From positions 2,867,001 to 2,931,000 of the forward strand of contig NZ_CP136758.1 in the NCBI RefSeq assembly GCF_032930845.1: 64,000 nt of DNA, in the 5' to 3' direction. This DNA is from Parvularcula sp. LCG005 (GTDB lineage Bacteria > Pseudomonadota > Alphaproteobacteria > Caulobacterales > Parvularculaceae). Made by a program: the position numbers and the translations under genes. Below are positions 28,825 to 38,480 of this stretch, piece by piece (the first letter of the stretch is position 1; each line of letters opens with the position of its first letter). Below the pieces are notes generated by a model. That model had not been told where the DNA came from. It ran no database searches and saw only the letters and a program-made list of their open reading frames with translations.

Positions 28825-29493
28825 ATGCCCTATGCGAAGAAATGGGTTGCCGAATGTCTCGGCACGGCGCTGCTGCTCGCCATCGTCATCGGGTCGGGGA
28901 TCATGGGAGATGTTCTGTCGACGGATGATGCCGTGGCCCTGCTTGGCAATACGCTGGCGACGGGTGCGGGTCTTGTCGTCCTGATCTGGATGTTTGGGCC
29001 TATTTCCGGAGCCCATTTCAATCCAGCCGTGACCTTGAGCTTCCTGCTTCAACGACAGATTGGCCCGGCCGCTGCCACAGGCTTCATTCTTGCACAGATT
29101 ATCGGCGCCTTCCTCGGCGTCTGGCTGGCCCATGGCATGTTCGATCTCGAGATCATGCAGGTCAGCATCAAGGCGCGCGAGGGCATCGGGCAGGTGCTGG
29201 GCGAAAGCGTTGCGACCTTTGCTCTTGTACTCACCATCCTGCTGACCGTGCGGCAGCGGCCAGAAGCTGTCGCCGTGGCGGTGGGGCTCGTCATCGTGGC
29301 AGGCTACTGGTTCACCTCGTCGACCAGCTTTGCAAACCCGGCGGTCACGCTAGCCCGATCGCTCAGCGACACATTCGCGGGGATCGCGCCATCATCCATC
29401 CCTGGATTCCTGTTGGGACAGGGCATCGGCATGCTGGCGGCGACGGGCATCGCCGGGTGGCTGGTGCCTGCAGCAAGGCCTCAGACGGCGTAG
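28825..29493 (+). CDS. aqpS: Aquaporin (AqpS-like) of the arsenic operon
   Basis: Membrane channel of the MIP family, 222 residues with six helices and two half-helices carrying HFNPAVT and FANPAVT. It sits 3 bp after arsC. In Sinorhizobium meliloti an aquaglyceroporin gene (aqpS) replaces the arsenite pump in the ars operon, letting arsenite made by ArsC leave down its gradient. The present gene order suggests the same. Its 3' end overlaps the convergent dehydratase gene by 13 bp. Permeability to arsenite is inferred from context. Confidence 0.85.
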   Translation: MPYAKKWVAECLGTALLLAIVIGSGIMGDVLSTDDAVALLGNTLATGAGLVVLIWMFGPISGAHFNPAVTLSFLLQRQIGPAAATGFILAQIIGAFLGVWLAHGMFDLEIMQVSIKAREGIGQVLGESVATFALVLTILLTVRQRPEAVAVAVGLVIVAGYWFTSSTSFANPAVTLARSLSDTFAGIAPSSIPGFLLGQGIGMLAATGIAGWLVPAARPQTA

Positions 29494-30470
29494 CGCATGG
29501 CCCGGTCAAAGACGGCGCGGTCTACATTGCCGCCCGACAGGACCACGGCCGTCCGCAGGCCCTTGGTAGCCACATGGCCATAGAGGATGGCGGCCAGCGC
29601 CACTGCGCCCCCCGGCTCCAATATGACTTTCAGCTCTTCAGCGGCAAAGCGGATGGCGGCCATCGCTTCCTGGTCGGAGACGGCCAGCCCCTCTGCCTTG
29701 AGCGACTTGAGGAGGGGAAAGGTGATCTGCCCTGATGTCGAGACCAGCAGGGCGTCGCAGACGGAGGTACCGCCCGGCGGGTTGGCCAGACGGCCGCCTG
29801 ACACCAGAGAGCGCCGGACATCGTCAAAGCCTTTGGGTTCGACCGTGAACAGGCGCGCCCCGGGGTGCTCAGCCGCCATCGCCATGCCGATACCCGCCGC
29901 AAGCCCACCGCCGGAACAGCACACAAGGATCTGGTCGAGTTCGACACCCAGGCGTTGCGTTGTCTCGGCAATCTCAAGGCCCACCGTTCCCTGTCCGGCA
30001 ATGACGTGCGGATCGTCGAACGGGGGGATGAGAACAGCGCCCTTCTCTGCGGCCAGCCGGCCGGCAATCTCCTCCCGGCTTTCATTAAGCCGGTCATAGG
30101 TCACGATCTCGGCACCGAGCCTGCGGGTACGATCGCGTTTCACCTGGGGGGCATCTTCCGGCATCACAATGGTCGCCTCGACCCCAGCCATACGGGCCGC
30201 CAGCGCCACGCCCTGAGCATGATTGCCCGATGAATAAGCAACGACCCCTGCGGCTTTTTCCCGCTCGGTCAGTTGCAGAACGCGGTTCAGCGCACCGCGA
30301 ATCTTGAACGATCCGGTCTGCTGCAGGCACTCTGCTTTCAGGAAAACCTCACCGCGACAGCGCAGATCCAGCAGGGGGGAGCGCAAGAGCGGCGTCGGTG
30401 TCAGATGCGGCCGCAGCCGGTCGGCCGCCGCATGGATATCATCAATCGTGACACTCGCCGTCTTTTGCAT
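29481..30470 (-). CDS. Threonine/serine dehydratase, PLP-dependent
   Basis: Cytoplasmic lyase that deaminates threonine (or serine) to 2-oxobutyrate (pyruvate). The 329-residue protein has the PLP-binding Lys56 in TGSFKIRGA, the SSGNHAQGVA substrate loop and the phosphate-binding SGGGLAAG. It has no C-terminal ACT regulatory domain, so it is of the catabolic or serine racemase-like type and not biosynthetic IlvA. It is convergent with the aquaporin (13-bp overlap) and divergent from zapE. Confidence 0.88.
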   Translation of the reverse strand: MQKTASVTIDDIHAAADRLRPHLTPTPLLRSPLLDLRCRGEVFLKAECLQQTGSFKIRGALNRVLQLTEREKAAGVVAYSSGNHAQGVALAARMAGVEATIVMPEDAPQVKRDRTRRLGAEIVTYDRLNESREEIAGRLAAEKGAVLIPPFDDPHVIAGQGTVGLEIAETTQRLGVELDQILVCCSGGGLAAGIGMAMAAEHPGARLFTVEPKGFDDVRRSLVSGGRLANPPGGTSVCDALLVSTSGQITFPLLKSLKAEGLAVSDQEAMAAIRFAAEELKVILEPGGAVALAAILYGHVATKGLRTAVVLSGGNVDRAVFDRAMRYAV

Positions 30471-30565
30471 CGATTGCGTCCTCTTCCATCATCGCTATAT
30501 CAACGATCAGTCCTGTCAGGCTCGTCTGACCTCAAACACTGCGCAAACGGAAGACCCCAACCCGC

Positions 30566-31720
30566 ATGACGCAACCGCTCCCTGCCTATCAGCAATTGGT
30601 CGATGAAGGCACGCTCACTCCCGATCCGGAGCAGCGTCAGGCTGCCATCCTCCTGGCAGAGCTGTCAGCGGCCCTGAAAGGGTATCGCCCCGGTCGGTCT
30701 GAAGGTCTGTTCCGTCGGCATCGTCGCGAGGCCCCGAAGGGTGTTTATTTGTGGGGCGGCGTCGGCGTCGGCAAGAGCCTTTTGATGGATCTGTTCGTGG
30801 AAAATGCACCGGTGGCTGCACGGCGACGGGTCCATTTTCATGCCTTCATGCAGGAAGTGCACAGTTTCATGACGCAATGGCGCGGCCTGAGCGAAGCGGA
30901 GCGAAAATCGCACCCCGCGCGCCATCATGATGCGAGCCTTGATGACCCCATCCCCCACGCCGCCCAATCGGTGTTCAACGGGGCGCATCTTTTCTGTTTC
31001 GACGAATTTCAGGTGTCCGATGTCGCCGACGCCATGATCCTGGGACGGCTGTTCGAGACCCTGTTCGAGCTTGGTGCCGTGATCGTTGCGACATCCAATC
31101 GACGTCCCGATGAGCTCTACAAGAACGGCATCAATCGGCAGCTTTTCATGCCTTTCATCGAGATGATCGAGCGTCACCTGACCGTTCAGCACCTCGTAGG
31201 CATTAAGGATTACAGGCTCGATCGGCTGCAAAATCAGGACGTCTATTTCTATCCGCTGAACCGGAAATCCGACGACGCGATGAACGCCAGCTGGCGCGCC
31301 ATGACGACCGGCGCGGTCGCCGAAAGGGCTGTTTTGCGCTCCGGCAGCCGGGAAATTTCAGTGCCCTGCGCAGCCCGTGGCACGGCGCGCGGCACGTTCG
31401 ACCACTGGTGTGCCTCCACCCACGGCGCGAAAGACTACCTTCTCCTCGCCGCCGATTATCCGACTGTTTTTATTGATCATATACCGCAGATGTCACCGGA
31501 CCTCCGCAACGAGGCCAAGCGGTTTGTGACCCTGATCGACGCCCTCTACGAAGCGCGCTGCACTTTGTTTTGCTCTGCCGAGGTGGCACCAGAAGACCTG
31601 TACCCAACAGGTGATGGTTCTTTCGAGTTCGAAAGGACCGTGAGCCGCCTTCGCGAAATGCAGTCTGAGGCCTATCTTGGTCTAGAGCATGTGGGTCCCG
31701 ACCCAGAACAATCTTCGTGA
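30566..31720 (+). CDS. zapE: Cell division protein ZapE (AFG1-like ATPase)
   Basis: AAA-type ATPase of 384 residues. The Walker A motif GGVGVGKS lies at 64-71, Walker B LFCFDEFQV follows at about 140, and sensor segment ATSNRRPDELY comes after. RVHFHAFMQEVH is a family signature. In E. coli ZapE acts at the Z-ring; the mitochondrial AFG1 relative handles respiratory-chain proteins. In many alphaproteobacteria it lies near sdh genes, as here (about 5 kb away). ATG at 30566 (MTQPLPAYQQ). Confidence 0.93.
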   Translation: MTQPLPAYQQLVDEGTLTPDPEQRQAAILLAELSAALKGYRPGRSEGLFRRHRREAPKGVYLWGGVGVGKSLLMDLFVENAPVAARRRVHFHAFMQEVHSFMTQWRGLSEAERKSHPARHHDASLDDPIPHAAQSVFNGAHLFCFDEFQVSDVADAMILGRLFETLFELGAVIVATSNRRPDELYKNGINRQLFMPFIEMIERHLTVQHLVGIKDYRLDRLQNQDVYFYPLNRKSDDAMNASWRAMTTGAVAERAVLRSGSREISVPCAARGTARGTFDHWCASTHGAKDYLLLAADYPTVFIDHIPQMSPDLRNEAKRFVTLIDALYEARCTLFCSAEVAPEDLYPTGDGSFEFERTVSRLREMQSEAYLGLEHVGPDPEQSS

Positions 31721-31849
31721 TTGATTAACCAAGGCCGCCATAAATTTAACATCCTTTGAACCGAACCTTGCCTAAATGCGTTATGCTAATGCAGTTTGGG
31801 TTGGATGGGTCAATTTGACCTACCCAGGATTAGGCGTTGGAGGTGTGAA

Positions 31850-32653
31850 ATGTTGAGCGGCCGGACGGCATTATTGATCGGGACAACACTCTCGACGCTC
31901 TGCGTTTCTTCGGCCTGGTCGCAGGAAGACCATGGCTATTATATCTCCGCCAGTCTCGGCGGCACCAATCCTTTCATTGGCCCCCGCCAGAATGTCTATG
32001 TCCTCGACACGACCCAGCCCCTGACGTCCGATCAGGAAATGGAACTCGTCTTCCCGTCGACAATGCACAACAAATTCGATGGTGATGGCCTGAATTTCGG
32101 CAATTTCACCAATCTTGCCGCCGGTTACCGCTTCTCGTCGCGCTTCCGCATCGAAGCGGAGGTTTCCTACTTGCAGAACGACACGGCAACCTATCGCGCC
32201 TTCAGCATCGCCAGCGATGATCCCAATCGCGAGGATGAGGACAAGGACGCGCGCGACCGGTATTACACGCCGCCCGGCAATGATCTCGACAGCATTTTTT
32301 CGAGTGGTTACGGCAAGGTCGAAACCAAGGCGACCTTCGCCAATGGTTTCCTTGATCTGCCCATCAAGGAAAGCCGTTGGGTCCCCTATGTGGGTGCCGG
32401 TATCGGTATTGCCGAAGTGGATGTGGATTTCCGGCCCGGCGGGGTAGACCTCGTCAACATGGACGAGACCGTCTTTGCCTATCAGGCGATTGTCGGCATG
32501 GCCTATGAATTCAAATCCGATACGGACCTGACCCTCGGTGCCCGCTATCGCGGCATGAGTGATGTGTCGGTGAACACTGAATATCTGCCACCAGCCTTTT
32601 CCGTTGAGAATGAAGGACTGGTGGGCGAAGTGGGCCTTCGCCTCGGCTTCTGA
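31850..32653 (+). CDS. Outer-membrane beta-barrel protein
   Basis: A 267-residue exported protein with signal peptide MLSGRTALLIGTTLSTLC and VSSAWS. It is rich in alternating aromatic strands (NLAAGYRFSSRFRIEAEVSY, WVPYVGAGIGIAEVDV, LTLGARYRGMSD) and ends in LRLGF, the C-terminal phenylalanine signal for barrel insertion. It looks like an OmpA/opacity-type eight-strand barrel. GGAGG lies at 31839-31843 before the ATG at 31850. A terminator follows its stop. Its exact function is unknown. Confidence 0.85.
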   Translation: MLSGRTALLIGTTLSTLCVSSAWSQEDHGYYISASLGGTNPFIGPRQNVYVLDTTQPLTSDQEMELVFPSTMHNKFDGDGLNFGNFTNLAAGYRFSSRFRIEAEVSYLQNDTATYRAFSIASDDPNREDEDKDARDRYYTPPGNDLDSIFSSGYGKVETKATFANGFLDLPIKESRWVPYVGAGIGIAEVDVDFRPGGVDLVNMDETVFAYQAIVGMAYEFKSDTDLTLGARYRGMSDVSVNTEYLPPAFSVENEGLVGEVGLRLGF

Positions 32654-32671
32654 TTGAACTTCAAGATCATC

Positions 32672-32703
32672 GGGCGGCGTGACGTTGTCACCCCGCCCTT
32701 TTT
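32672..32703. terminator. Terminator between barrel gene and putA
   Basis: GGGCGG-C-GTGAC and GTCAC-C-CCGCCC form a long stem around GTT, followed by a T-run on the plus strand. It terminates the barrel gene and may also act for the convergent putA transcript. Confidence 0.88.
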
Positions 32704-32709
32704 CTTGTC

Positions 32710-35700
32710 CTATTCGTCGCTGAGCGCGATCAGGCTGGCATTGCCGCCGGCGGCCGTGGTGTTTTCCGTGATGGTTTTCTCTTCACAGAACCGGGTGATG
32801 TAGAGCGGTCCGCCTGCCTTTGGTCCGGTCCCGGACAATCCGCGACCACCGAAAGGCTGTACGCCGACCACCGCGCCGATCTGGTTCCGGTTGATATAGA
32901 CGTTCCCCACATCGATCCGGTCGGCAATGGCATGGGCGCGGTCTTCCAACCGGCTGTGAATGCCGAAAGTCAGGCCATACCCGGTCTTGCCAATCGCCTC
33001 GAGCACCTGATCGAACTGGTCCGACTGGAACCGCACGACGTGCAGGATCGGGCCGAATGCTTCCGCGTCCAGACTGTCAAACCGGTCGAGCTCGATAATT
33101 CGGGGACTGAAGAACGAGCCCTGTTTCGGCGCATCACCCACATAGACGGCCTTGCCGTGGGCCTGGATCTTTTCCCAGTGCTCCTCAAGGCGCTTCACCG
33201 CATCCTCATCGATGATCGGCCCTGTGTCGGACATGGGGTTTGCCGGGTCGCCCATAGTGAAGGTCTTGGTCGCCCCGACGATCATTTCCAGCATCCGGTC
33301 GGCGACATCGTCCTGCAGATACAATATGCGCAATGCAGAGCATCTCTGCCCAGCCGAACGGAAAGCGGAGCTGACCACATCGTCCACCACCTGTTCGGGC
33401 AGAGCCGTTGAATCAACGACCATGGCATTGATGCCGCCCGTTTCTGCGATGAAGGGCAGGATGGGCCCGTCGCGATTGGCCAGAGTGAGGTTGATGGCCT
33501 TGGCAGTCTTGGTCGAGCCGGTGAATACAATGCCTGCCAGATGCGGGTCTTCCGTGATCCAGCTGCCGACCTGTCCGGCGCCGAGGACGAGGTTGCAGAC
33601 CCCTGGCGGCAAGCCGGCATCATGCATCAACTCGACCGCGCGCGTGGCAATCAGCGGCGTTTGGGGGGCCGGCTTGGCGACGACAGCATTGCCCGACACC
33701 AGGGCGGCGACGATCTGGCCGACAAAAATGGCCAGCGGGAAGTTCCACGGGGCAATAGCGCCGAAGACGCCGCGCCCTTCGAACCGATAGATATTCGTCT
33801 CCCCCACTGGTCCCGGCATCTCCTGCGGGACCATCAGTTCGTCCGCCATATTGGCGTAGTACCGACAGAAATCGATCGCCTCGCGAACTTCTGCAATGGC
33901 GTCGTCCATGGTCTTGCCCGCTTCACGGACCAGAATACCGATCAGCTGGTTGTGGTTCTCTTCAAGAAGATCTGCATAACGACGGATGATCGCGGTGCGC
34001 GCCGGGGTCTGGGTCTTGTTCCATTTCTTGAACGCGTCGTGACCGGTCAGGAATGCCTGGCGCACATCGCCTTCAGTGGCTTCGGCCCATTCCCCGATCG
34101 CAAGCGCCAGATTGGAAGGGTTCTTCAGCGGATGGCGCGTGCCTTCGGGCCGCGTCGGGTGACCATTGACGAAGGACGTCACCGGATCCTGTGGGCCGGT
34201 GAAATTTCCGATAGCGTCGAGGATCGCCCCCAGCTGCGGCCGGTGACCAAGCTCCGCCCCACGGCTGTTCAGACGCAGCGGATAAATTTTCAGGGGCAGA
34301 CGGATGAGCGGGTGGATCGGATCCTCACCGGCCTCAATCGCCGGTCGCAGCTCTTCCTGCGGGTGGGTCAGAAGATCATCGATGCTGACCCTGTCATCCG
34401 CGATCTGCGCCACGAATGACGAGTTCGCCGCGTTCTCAAGCATGCGGCGCACAAGATAGGCCAGAAGGTCACGATAGCCCCCGACCGGCGCATAGATCCG
34501 GCACGGAATGCCGCTGTCTTCCATCTCCGCCTTGTACAGCGGTTCGCCCATGCCGTGCAGGCGCTGGAACTCGAACCCTTCACCACCGCCAAGCTCGACG
34601 AGCGTTGCCATGGTGAGGGCATTGTGGGTCGCAAATTGGGGGTAAAGCCGTGGACGCGCTGCCAGCAGCAGCCGCGAACATTCAAGAAATGACAGATCCG
34701 TGGCCGCCTTCCGCGTGTAGACCGGGAAGTTGTCGAGGCCCCGTTCCTGGGCCCGTTTGATCTCCGTGTCCCAATAGGCCCCTTTGACGAGGCGCACCAT
34801 GAACTGGCGGTCAAGCCGCTTTGCCAGATCACCCACATACTGAATGACCTGAGGCGCGCGCTTCTGGTACGCCTGCACAGCGAGGCCATACCCGATCCAG
34901 CCGGCAAGGCGCTCGTCCTCTGCAACCTTCGCAAAAATATCGAGCGAAATTTCAAGCCGGTCGGCTTCTTCCGCGTCCATCGTAAAGTTGAGCCCGGCCT
35001 CCTTGGCCTTCAGGGCGAGCTCCAGCACACGCGGCACCAGCTCGACCATCAGCTCTTCCTTGTTCCGCAGGAAGTAGCGCTGGTGCAGCGCCGACAGTTT
35101 GACGGAGATGCCCGGTGCATGGGGCAGCTCCCCTTCCAGCGCCTCTGCGCGGGCGGCAATCTTGTCGATCGCATCGGAGTAGGACTTGAAGTAGCGCTCG
35201 GCATCCTCCGCCGTCCGGGCCCCCTCGCCCAGCATGTCATAGGAGTAACGATAACCGCGCTTCTCCTGCTTCTTGGCGCGGTCGAGCGCTGCCTCGATCG
35301 TCTGTCCCAGAACGAAATTATGTCCCAGATACTGCATGGCCTGCCGCGTCCCTGTGCGGATGACCGGTGTGCCGACCCGCTTGACGAGGCCGCGAAGGAC
35401 GCCGCCGGGGGTTTCCCCGGGCGTCACGATTTTTGCCGACAGGCCGATGCCCCAGGAGGCGGCCATGAGCAGCCAGCCTTCATCGCCATCAGGAGAGTCC
35501 CAGTCGCCCCGCGACAGCTTCTCTTCGATCAGCATGTCCTGCGTCGCACGATCCGGCACCCGCAGCAGGCTCTCGGCGAGGACCATCAACGCCAGGCCCT
35601 CTTTCGTCGAAAGCGAGTATTCCTGCATGAAGTCTTCCAGCCCACCCGATTTGGGGGCGTGGCGGATCGCATCGACATATTTCTCCGCCCGCTTCCTGAT

Positions 35701-35802
35701 GCGGCTTTTCAGCTCATCATCGAACTGATTTTTGGCGAGCATGTCCTGGACAAGGTCGGCGTCGGAGGGCGCATAATCGGCGTTGAACTCAGGATAGGAC
35801 AT
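32710..35802 (-). CDS. putA: Bifunctional proline dehydrogenase/P5C dehydrogenase PutA
   Basis: Oxidises proline to glutamate in two steps. Its 1,030 residues contain an N-terminal proline dehydrogenase barrel (about 130-430, with RQFMVRLVKGAYWD and RLHGMGEPLY) and a C-terminal aldehyde dehydrogenase domain (about 520-1,000). The catalytic Cys lies in SAGQRCSALR and the Glu in AETGGINAM. The N-terminus lacks the ribbon-helix-helix DNA-binding domain of E. coli PutA, so it is bifunctional and not a repressor. The start at 35802 (MSYPEFNADY) is the likely one. It is divergent from an amino-acid symporter. Confidence 0.96.
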   Translation of the reverse strand: MSYPEFNADYAPSDADLVQDMLAKNQFDDELKSRIRKRAEKYVDAIRHAPKSGGLEDFMQEYSLSTKEGLALMVLAESLLRVPDRATQDMLIEEKLSRGDWDSPDGDEGWLLMAASWGIGLSAKIVTPGETPGGVLRGLVKRVGTPVIRTGTRQAMQYLGHNFVLGQTIEAALDRAKKQEKRGYRYSYDMLGEGARTAEDAERYFKSYSDAIDKIAARAEALEGELPHAPGISVKLSALHQRYFLRNKEELMVELVPRVLELALKAKEAGLNFTMDAEEADRLEISLDIFAKVAEDERLAGWIGYGLAVQAYQKRAPQVIQYVGDLAKRLDRQFMVRLVKGAYWDTEIKRAQERGLDNFPVYTRKAATDLSFLECSRLLLAARPRLYPQFATHNALTMATLVELGGGEGFEFQRLHGMGEPLYKAEMEDSGIPCRIYAPVGGYRDLLAYLVRRMLENAANSSFVAQIADDRVSIDDLLTHPQEELRPAIEAGEDPIHPLIRLPLKIYPLRLNSRGAELGHRPQLGAILDAIGNFTGPQDPVTSFVNGHPTRPEGTRHPLKNPSNLALAIGEWAEATEGDVRQAFLTGHDAFKKWNKTQTPARTAIIRRYADLLEENHNQLIGILVREAGKTMDDAIAEVREAIDFCRYYANMADELMVPQEMPGPVGETNIYRFEGRGVFGAIAPWNFPLAIFVGQIVAALVSGNAVVAKPAPQTPLIATRAVELMHDAGLPPGVCNLVLGAGQVGSWITEDPHLAGIVFTGSTKTAKAINLTLANRDGPILPFIAETGGINAMVVDSTALPEQVVDDVVSSAFRSAGQRCSALRILYLQDDVADRMLEMIVGATKTFTMGDPANPMSDTGPIIDEDAVKRLEEHWEKIQAHGKAVYVGDAPKQGSFFSPRIIELDRFDSLDAEAFGPILHVVRFQSDQFDQVLEAIGKTGYGLTFGIHSRLEDRAHAIADRIDVGNVYINRNQIGAVVGVQPFGGRGLSGTGPKAGGPLYITRFCEEKTITENTTAAGGNASLIALSDE

Positions 35803-36035
35803 CGAGGGCCTTTCTTGGCGGCACATAGGTTTCATCGGTGACGAAGCACAAATTCGCGCCTCTCACATCACCTTGGGTGCTGGCAAGAAAAGTCGACTGT
35901 TGCAGGTGTGACTTTCAGGCCGGGAGTGTGGCCCGGTGGCCATACCGCACTGTTCCCGGCTCCACCTCGCCGCCTAGACAGCGGCCAAGGGCCTGCTTAG
36001 TGTCACCCTTTTGACATCTGCGACAGGGGCTGCGC

Positions 36036-37511
36036 ATGGACGAAATCACTCTCATCGAACGGATCGAAGAGGCTATCAGGACGGTGAATAGCTGGGTGTG
36101 GGGTGCCCCCATGCTGGGCCTGCTTCTTCTGACCGGTCTGTTCCTGACGGTTGGGCTGCGATTCCTGTCCGTGGTGAAGCTACCCTACGCCTTCGGTCAG
36201 CTGTTCAAGAAACGCGATCCGGATAGCGGCGATGTCTCGCCTTTTGGTGCGCTGATGACGGCGCTCTCCTCCACCATCGGCACCGGCAATATTGCCGGTG
36301 TGGCCGCGGCCATCGCCATTGGTGGTCCAGGCGCGGTGTTCTGGATGTGGATGACCGCTATTGTCGGGACAGCCACGAAATATTCCGAAGGCCTACTCGC
36401 CCTCAAATTCCGTGAGGTTGACCATCTGGGCAACCACGTTGGCGGCCCGATGTATTACATCAAGAACGGCCTTGGGAAGAAATGGCTGTGGCTTGGTGGT
36501 CTGTTCGCAACCTTCGGCATTCTTGCCAGCTGGGGCACTGGAGCCTCGATCCAGGCGCAATCCATCGCCGATGCCGTGCGCACGACCTATGGTGGCTCAC
36601 CTGACACCACCTTCTACAAGTATTTCCCCGTATTGATCGGCCTCGTGCTCGCCGGTGGTGCAGCGGCTGTCATTCTGGGGGGCGTGAAGCGGATTGCATC
36701 GGTCGCCTCAAAGCTCGTCCCCTTCATGGCCATCAGCTACATTGGCGCAGGTCTCATCGTGATCATCATGAACGTTGATGCCGTACCCTCCGCCTTTGGC
36801 CTGATTTTCCGCGGTGCGTTCGGGTATGACACCGCCACCACGGGTATTTCCATCGGCCTTCTGATGCTTGCCATGCAGAAAGGTGTCGCGCGGGGCATCT
36901 TCTCGAACGAGGCCGGTCAGGGGTCAGCCCCGATCGCGCACGCCGCGGCCATGAACAAGGATCCCGTGAACCAGGGCATCGTTGCCATGCTGGGCACGGT
37001 CATCGACACGCTCATCGTCTGTACGATTACGGCGCTCGTCATCCTGACCTCTGGCGTTGTCGCCGATCAGTGTATCGCGACCAGCCTGAACATCGACATC
37101 TTCAAAGCGGATGGTCAGCCGGTCGGCTGTGATACCGGCGCGCCGCTGACGGTCGGTGCATTTGATGCGGTATTGCCTGGCGTGGGTCAGCACATCGTGA
37201 CCATCGGCCTTGCGGTCTTTGGCTTCACCACCATTCTGGGCTGGAGCTATTACGGGGAGCGCTGCTGCGAATTCCTGTTCGGCGAGAAGTCGATCTTCCC
37301 GTTCCGCCTTTCATGGATTCTCGTTGTGTTCCTCGGCGCGTCGGCCCTGATGTTCGAGGGTGAGGTGGCCAACATCGTCAACCTGTTCTGGCTCATCGCC
37401 GACACGCTGACCGGCCTGATGGCCGCGCCGAACCTGATCGCGCTGGTCCTTCTCAGTCCCGTCGTGTTCAAGATGACCAAGGACTATTTCGACGAAAAGA
37501 AGGTCAAATAG
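36036..37511 (+). CDS. Sodium:alanine/glycine symporter (AGCS family)
   Basis: Secondary transporter that brings in alanine or glycine with Na+ or H+. Its 491 residues have about ten or eleven helices and the AGCS signature region FGALMTALSSTIGTGNIAG near the N-terminus, then GGPMYYIKNGLG and SNEAGQGSAPIAHAAA. AGGGG precedes the ATG at 36036. Divergent from putA and 4 bp before an isoaspartyl peptidase gene, it may belong to an amino-acid utilisation group. Confidence 0.93.
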   Translation: MDEITLIERIEEAIRTVNSWVWGAPMLGLLLLTGLFLTVGLRFLSVVKLPYAFGQLFKKRDPDSGDVSPFGALMTALSSTIGTGNIAGVAAAIAIGGPGAVFWMWMTAIVGTATKYSEGLLALKFREVDHLGNHVGGPMYYIKNGLGKKWLWLGGLFATFGILASWGTGASIQAQSIADAVRTTYGGSPDTTFYKYFPVLIGLVLAGGAAAVILGGVKRIASVASKLVPFMAISYIGAGLIVIIMNVDAVPSAFGLIFRGAFGYDTATTGISIGLLMLAMQKGVARGIFSNEAGQGSAPIAHAAAMNKDPVNQGIVAMLGTVIDTLIVCTITALVILTSGVVADQCIATSLNIDIFKADGQPVGCDTGAPLTVGAFDAVLPGVGQHIVTIGLAVFGFTTILGWSYYGERCCEFLFGEKSIFPFRLSWILVVFLGASALMFEGEVANIVNLFWLIADTLTGLMAAPNLIALVLLSPVVFKMTKDYFDEKKVK

Positions 37512-37515
37512 GCTC

Positions 37516-38475
37516 ATGAAAGCGCTCATCGCCCTCGCACTGTCTTCGACCATCCTTGGCTGGACCAGTGCGGGGGCGGCGGGCGGCCCCTGCAAGGCGC
37601 AGGACAATTTTACGATTGTCGCCCATGGCGGCACGGCCCGCAAAGGGCCTGAACCTGCGGCACGGCTGGTCTTTCTCAAGAAAATTCTGGGCGATGCCCG
37701 GCGCGATCTGCGCAATGGTGCCACGGCACTCGACACGGTGGAGACGACCATCGAGCTGATGGAGAACTCTGGCCTGTTCAATGCCGGTCGCGGCGCCATC
37801 AGCAATGAAGCCGGCTTTGTGGAGACCGACGCCAGCATTATGGACGGTCGGACGATGAATGCCGGGTCGATCGCTTCCATGACCCGGATCAGGAACCCGA
37901 TCACGGGGGCGCGTCTGGTGATGGACGAAACCCGCCATGTGATGATGGTGGGCGATCGCGGCGAGGAGGCGGTTCTGGCCCTTGGCGCGGCACCGGCACC
38001 GGCCGACTATTTTCTTCGCAATCGCCAGTCCGATGAGCCTGAAGAGCATGGCACCGTCGGCGTCGCAGTGCTGGACCGCTGCGGCAATCTCGCGGCGGGC
38101 ACATCGACCGGCGGCTATGATGCCAAGATCCCCGGCCGGGTCGGGGACAGCCCGGTGATCGGTGCGGGTGTCTACGCCAAGAACAATGTCATAGCGGGCT
38201 CTGCCACAGGGCATGGTGAGTATTTCATTCGCTACACCGCGCTGCGGTCGGTCGCGGCCCGCGTCGAATATGGCGGCATGCCGCTGGAGGAGGCCGCTGG
38301 CGCCACGATTGCGGAAATGGCCGTAGCGGGCGGCGGACAGGATGGTCGGGGCGGCGTCGTCACCGTCGACGCCCGAGGAAATTTCGCCATGCCCTTTTCC
38401 AGCGAAGGCATGGTTCGCGGCTATGCCACGCAGGATGAGCGCGCCCGCGTCGGCGCCTTTGGCACGGTCGACTGA
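37516..38475 (+). CDS. Isoaspartyl peptidase/L-asparaginase (Ntn-hydrolase)
   Basis: Threonine-type N-terminal nucleophile hydrolase that self-cleaves before Thr180 in EEHGTVGVAVLD, releasing two subunits. It hydrolyses asparagine and isoaspartyl peptides. The 319-residue precursor begins with a signal peptide (MKALIALALSSTILGWTSAG), so the enzyme is probably periplasmic. FTIVAHGGT opens the fold and GNLAAGTSTGG continues the active site. It starts 4 bp after the symporter stop, so it is probably co-transcribed with it. Confidence 0.92.
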   Translation: MKALIALALSSTILGWTSAGAAGGPCKAQDNFTIVAHGGTARKGPEPAARLVFLKKILGDARRDLRNGATALDTVETTIELMENSGLFNAGRGAISNEAGFVETDASIMDGRTMNAGSIASMTRIRNPITGARLVMDETRHVMMVGDRGEEAVLALGAAPAPADYFLRNRQSDEPEEHGTVGVAVLDRCGNLAAGTSTGGYDAKIPGRVGDSPVIGAGVYAKNNVIAGSATGHGEYFIRYTALRSVAARVEYGGMPLEEAAGATIAEMAVAGGGQDGRGGVVTVDARGNFAMPFSSEGMVRGYATQDERARVGAFGTVD

Positions 38476-38480
38476 TCCCG

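Noticed and set aside
31756-31787. Sigma-70 promoter TTGAAC/TATGCT before the barrel gene
   Set aside because: The two elements are 20 bases apart, beyond the usual 16-18, so I did not list it.
31721-31849. CtrA-type TTAA-N7-TTAA site before the barrel gene
   Set aside because: Two TTAAC elements occur but with spacing of about 17, not the required 7.
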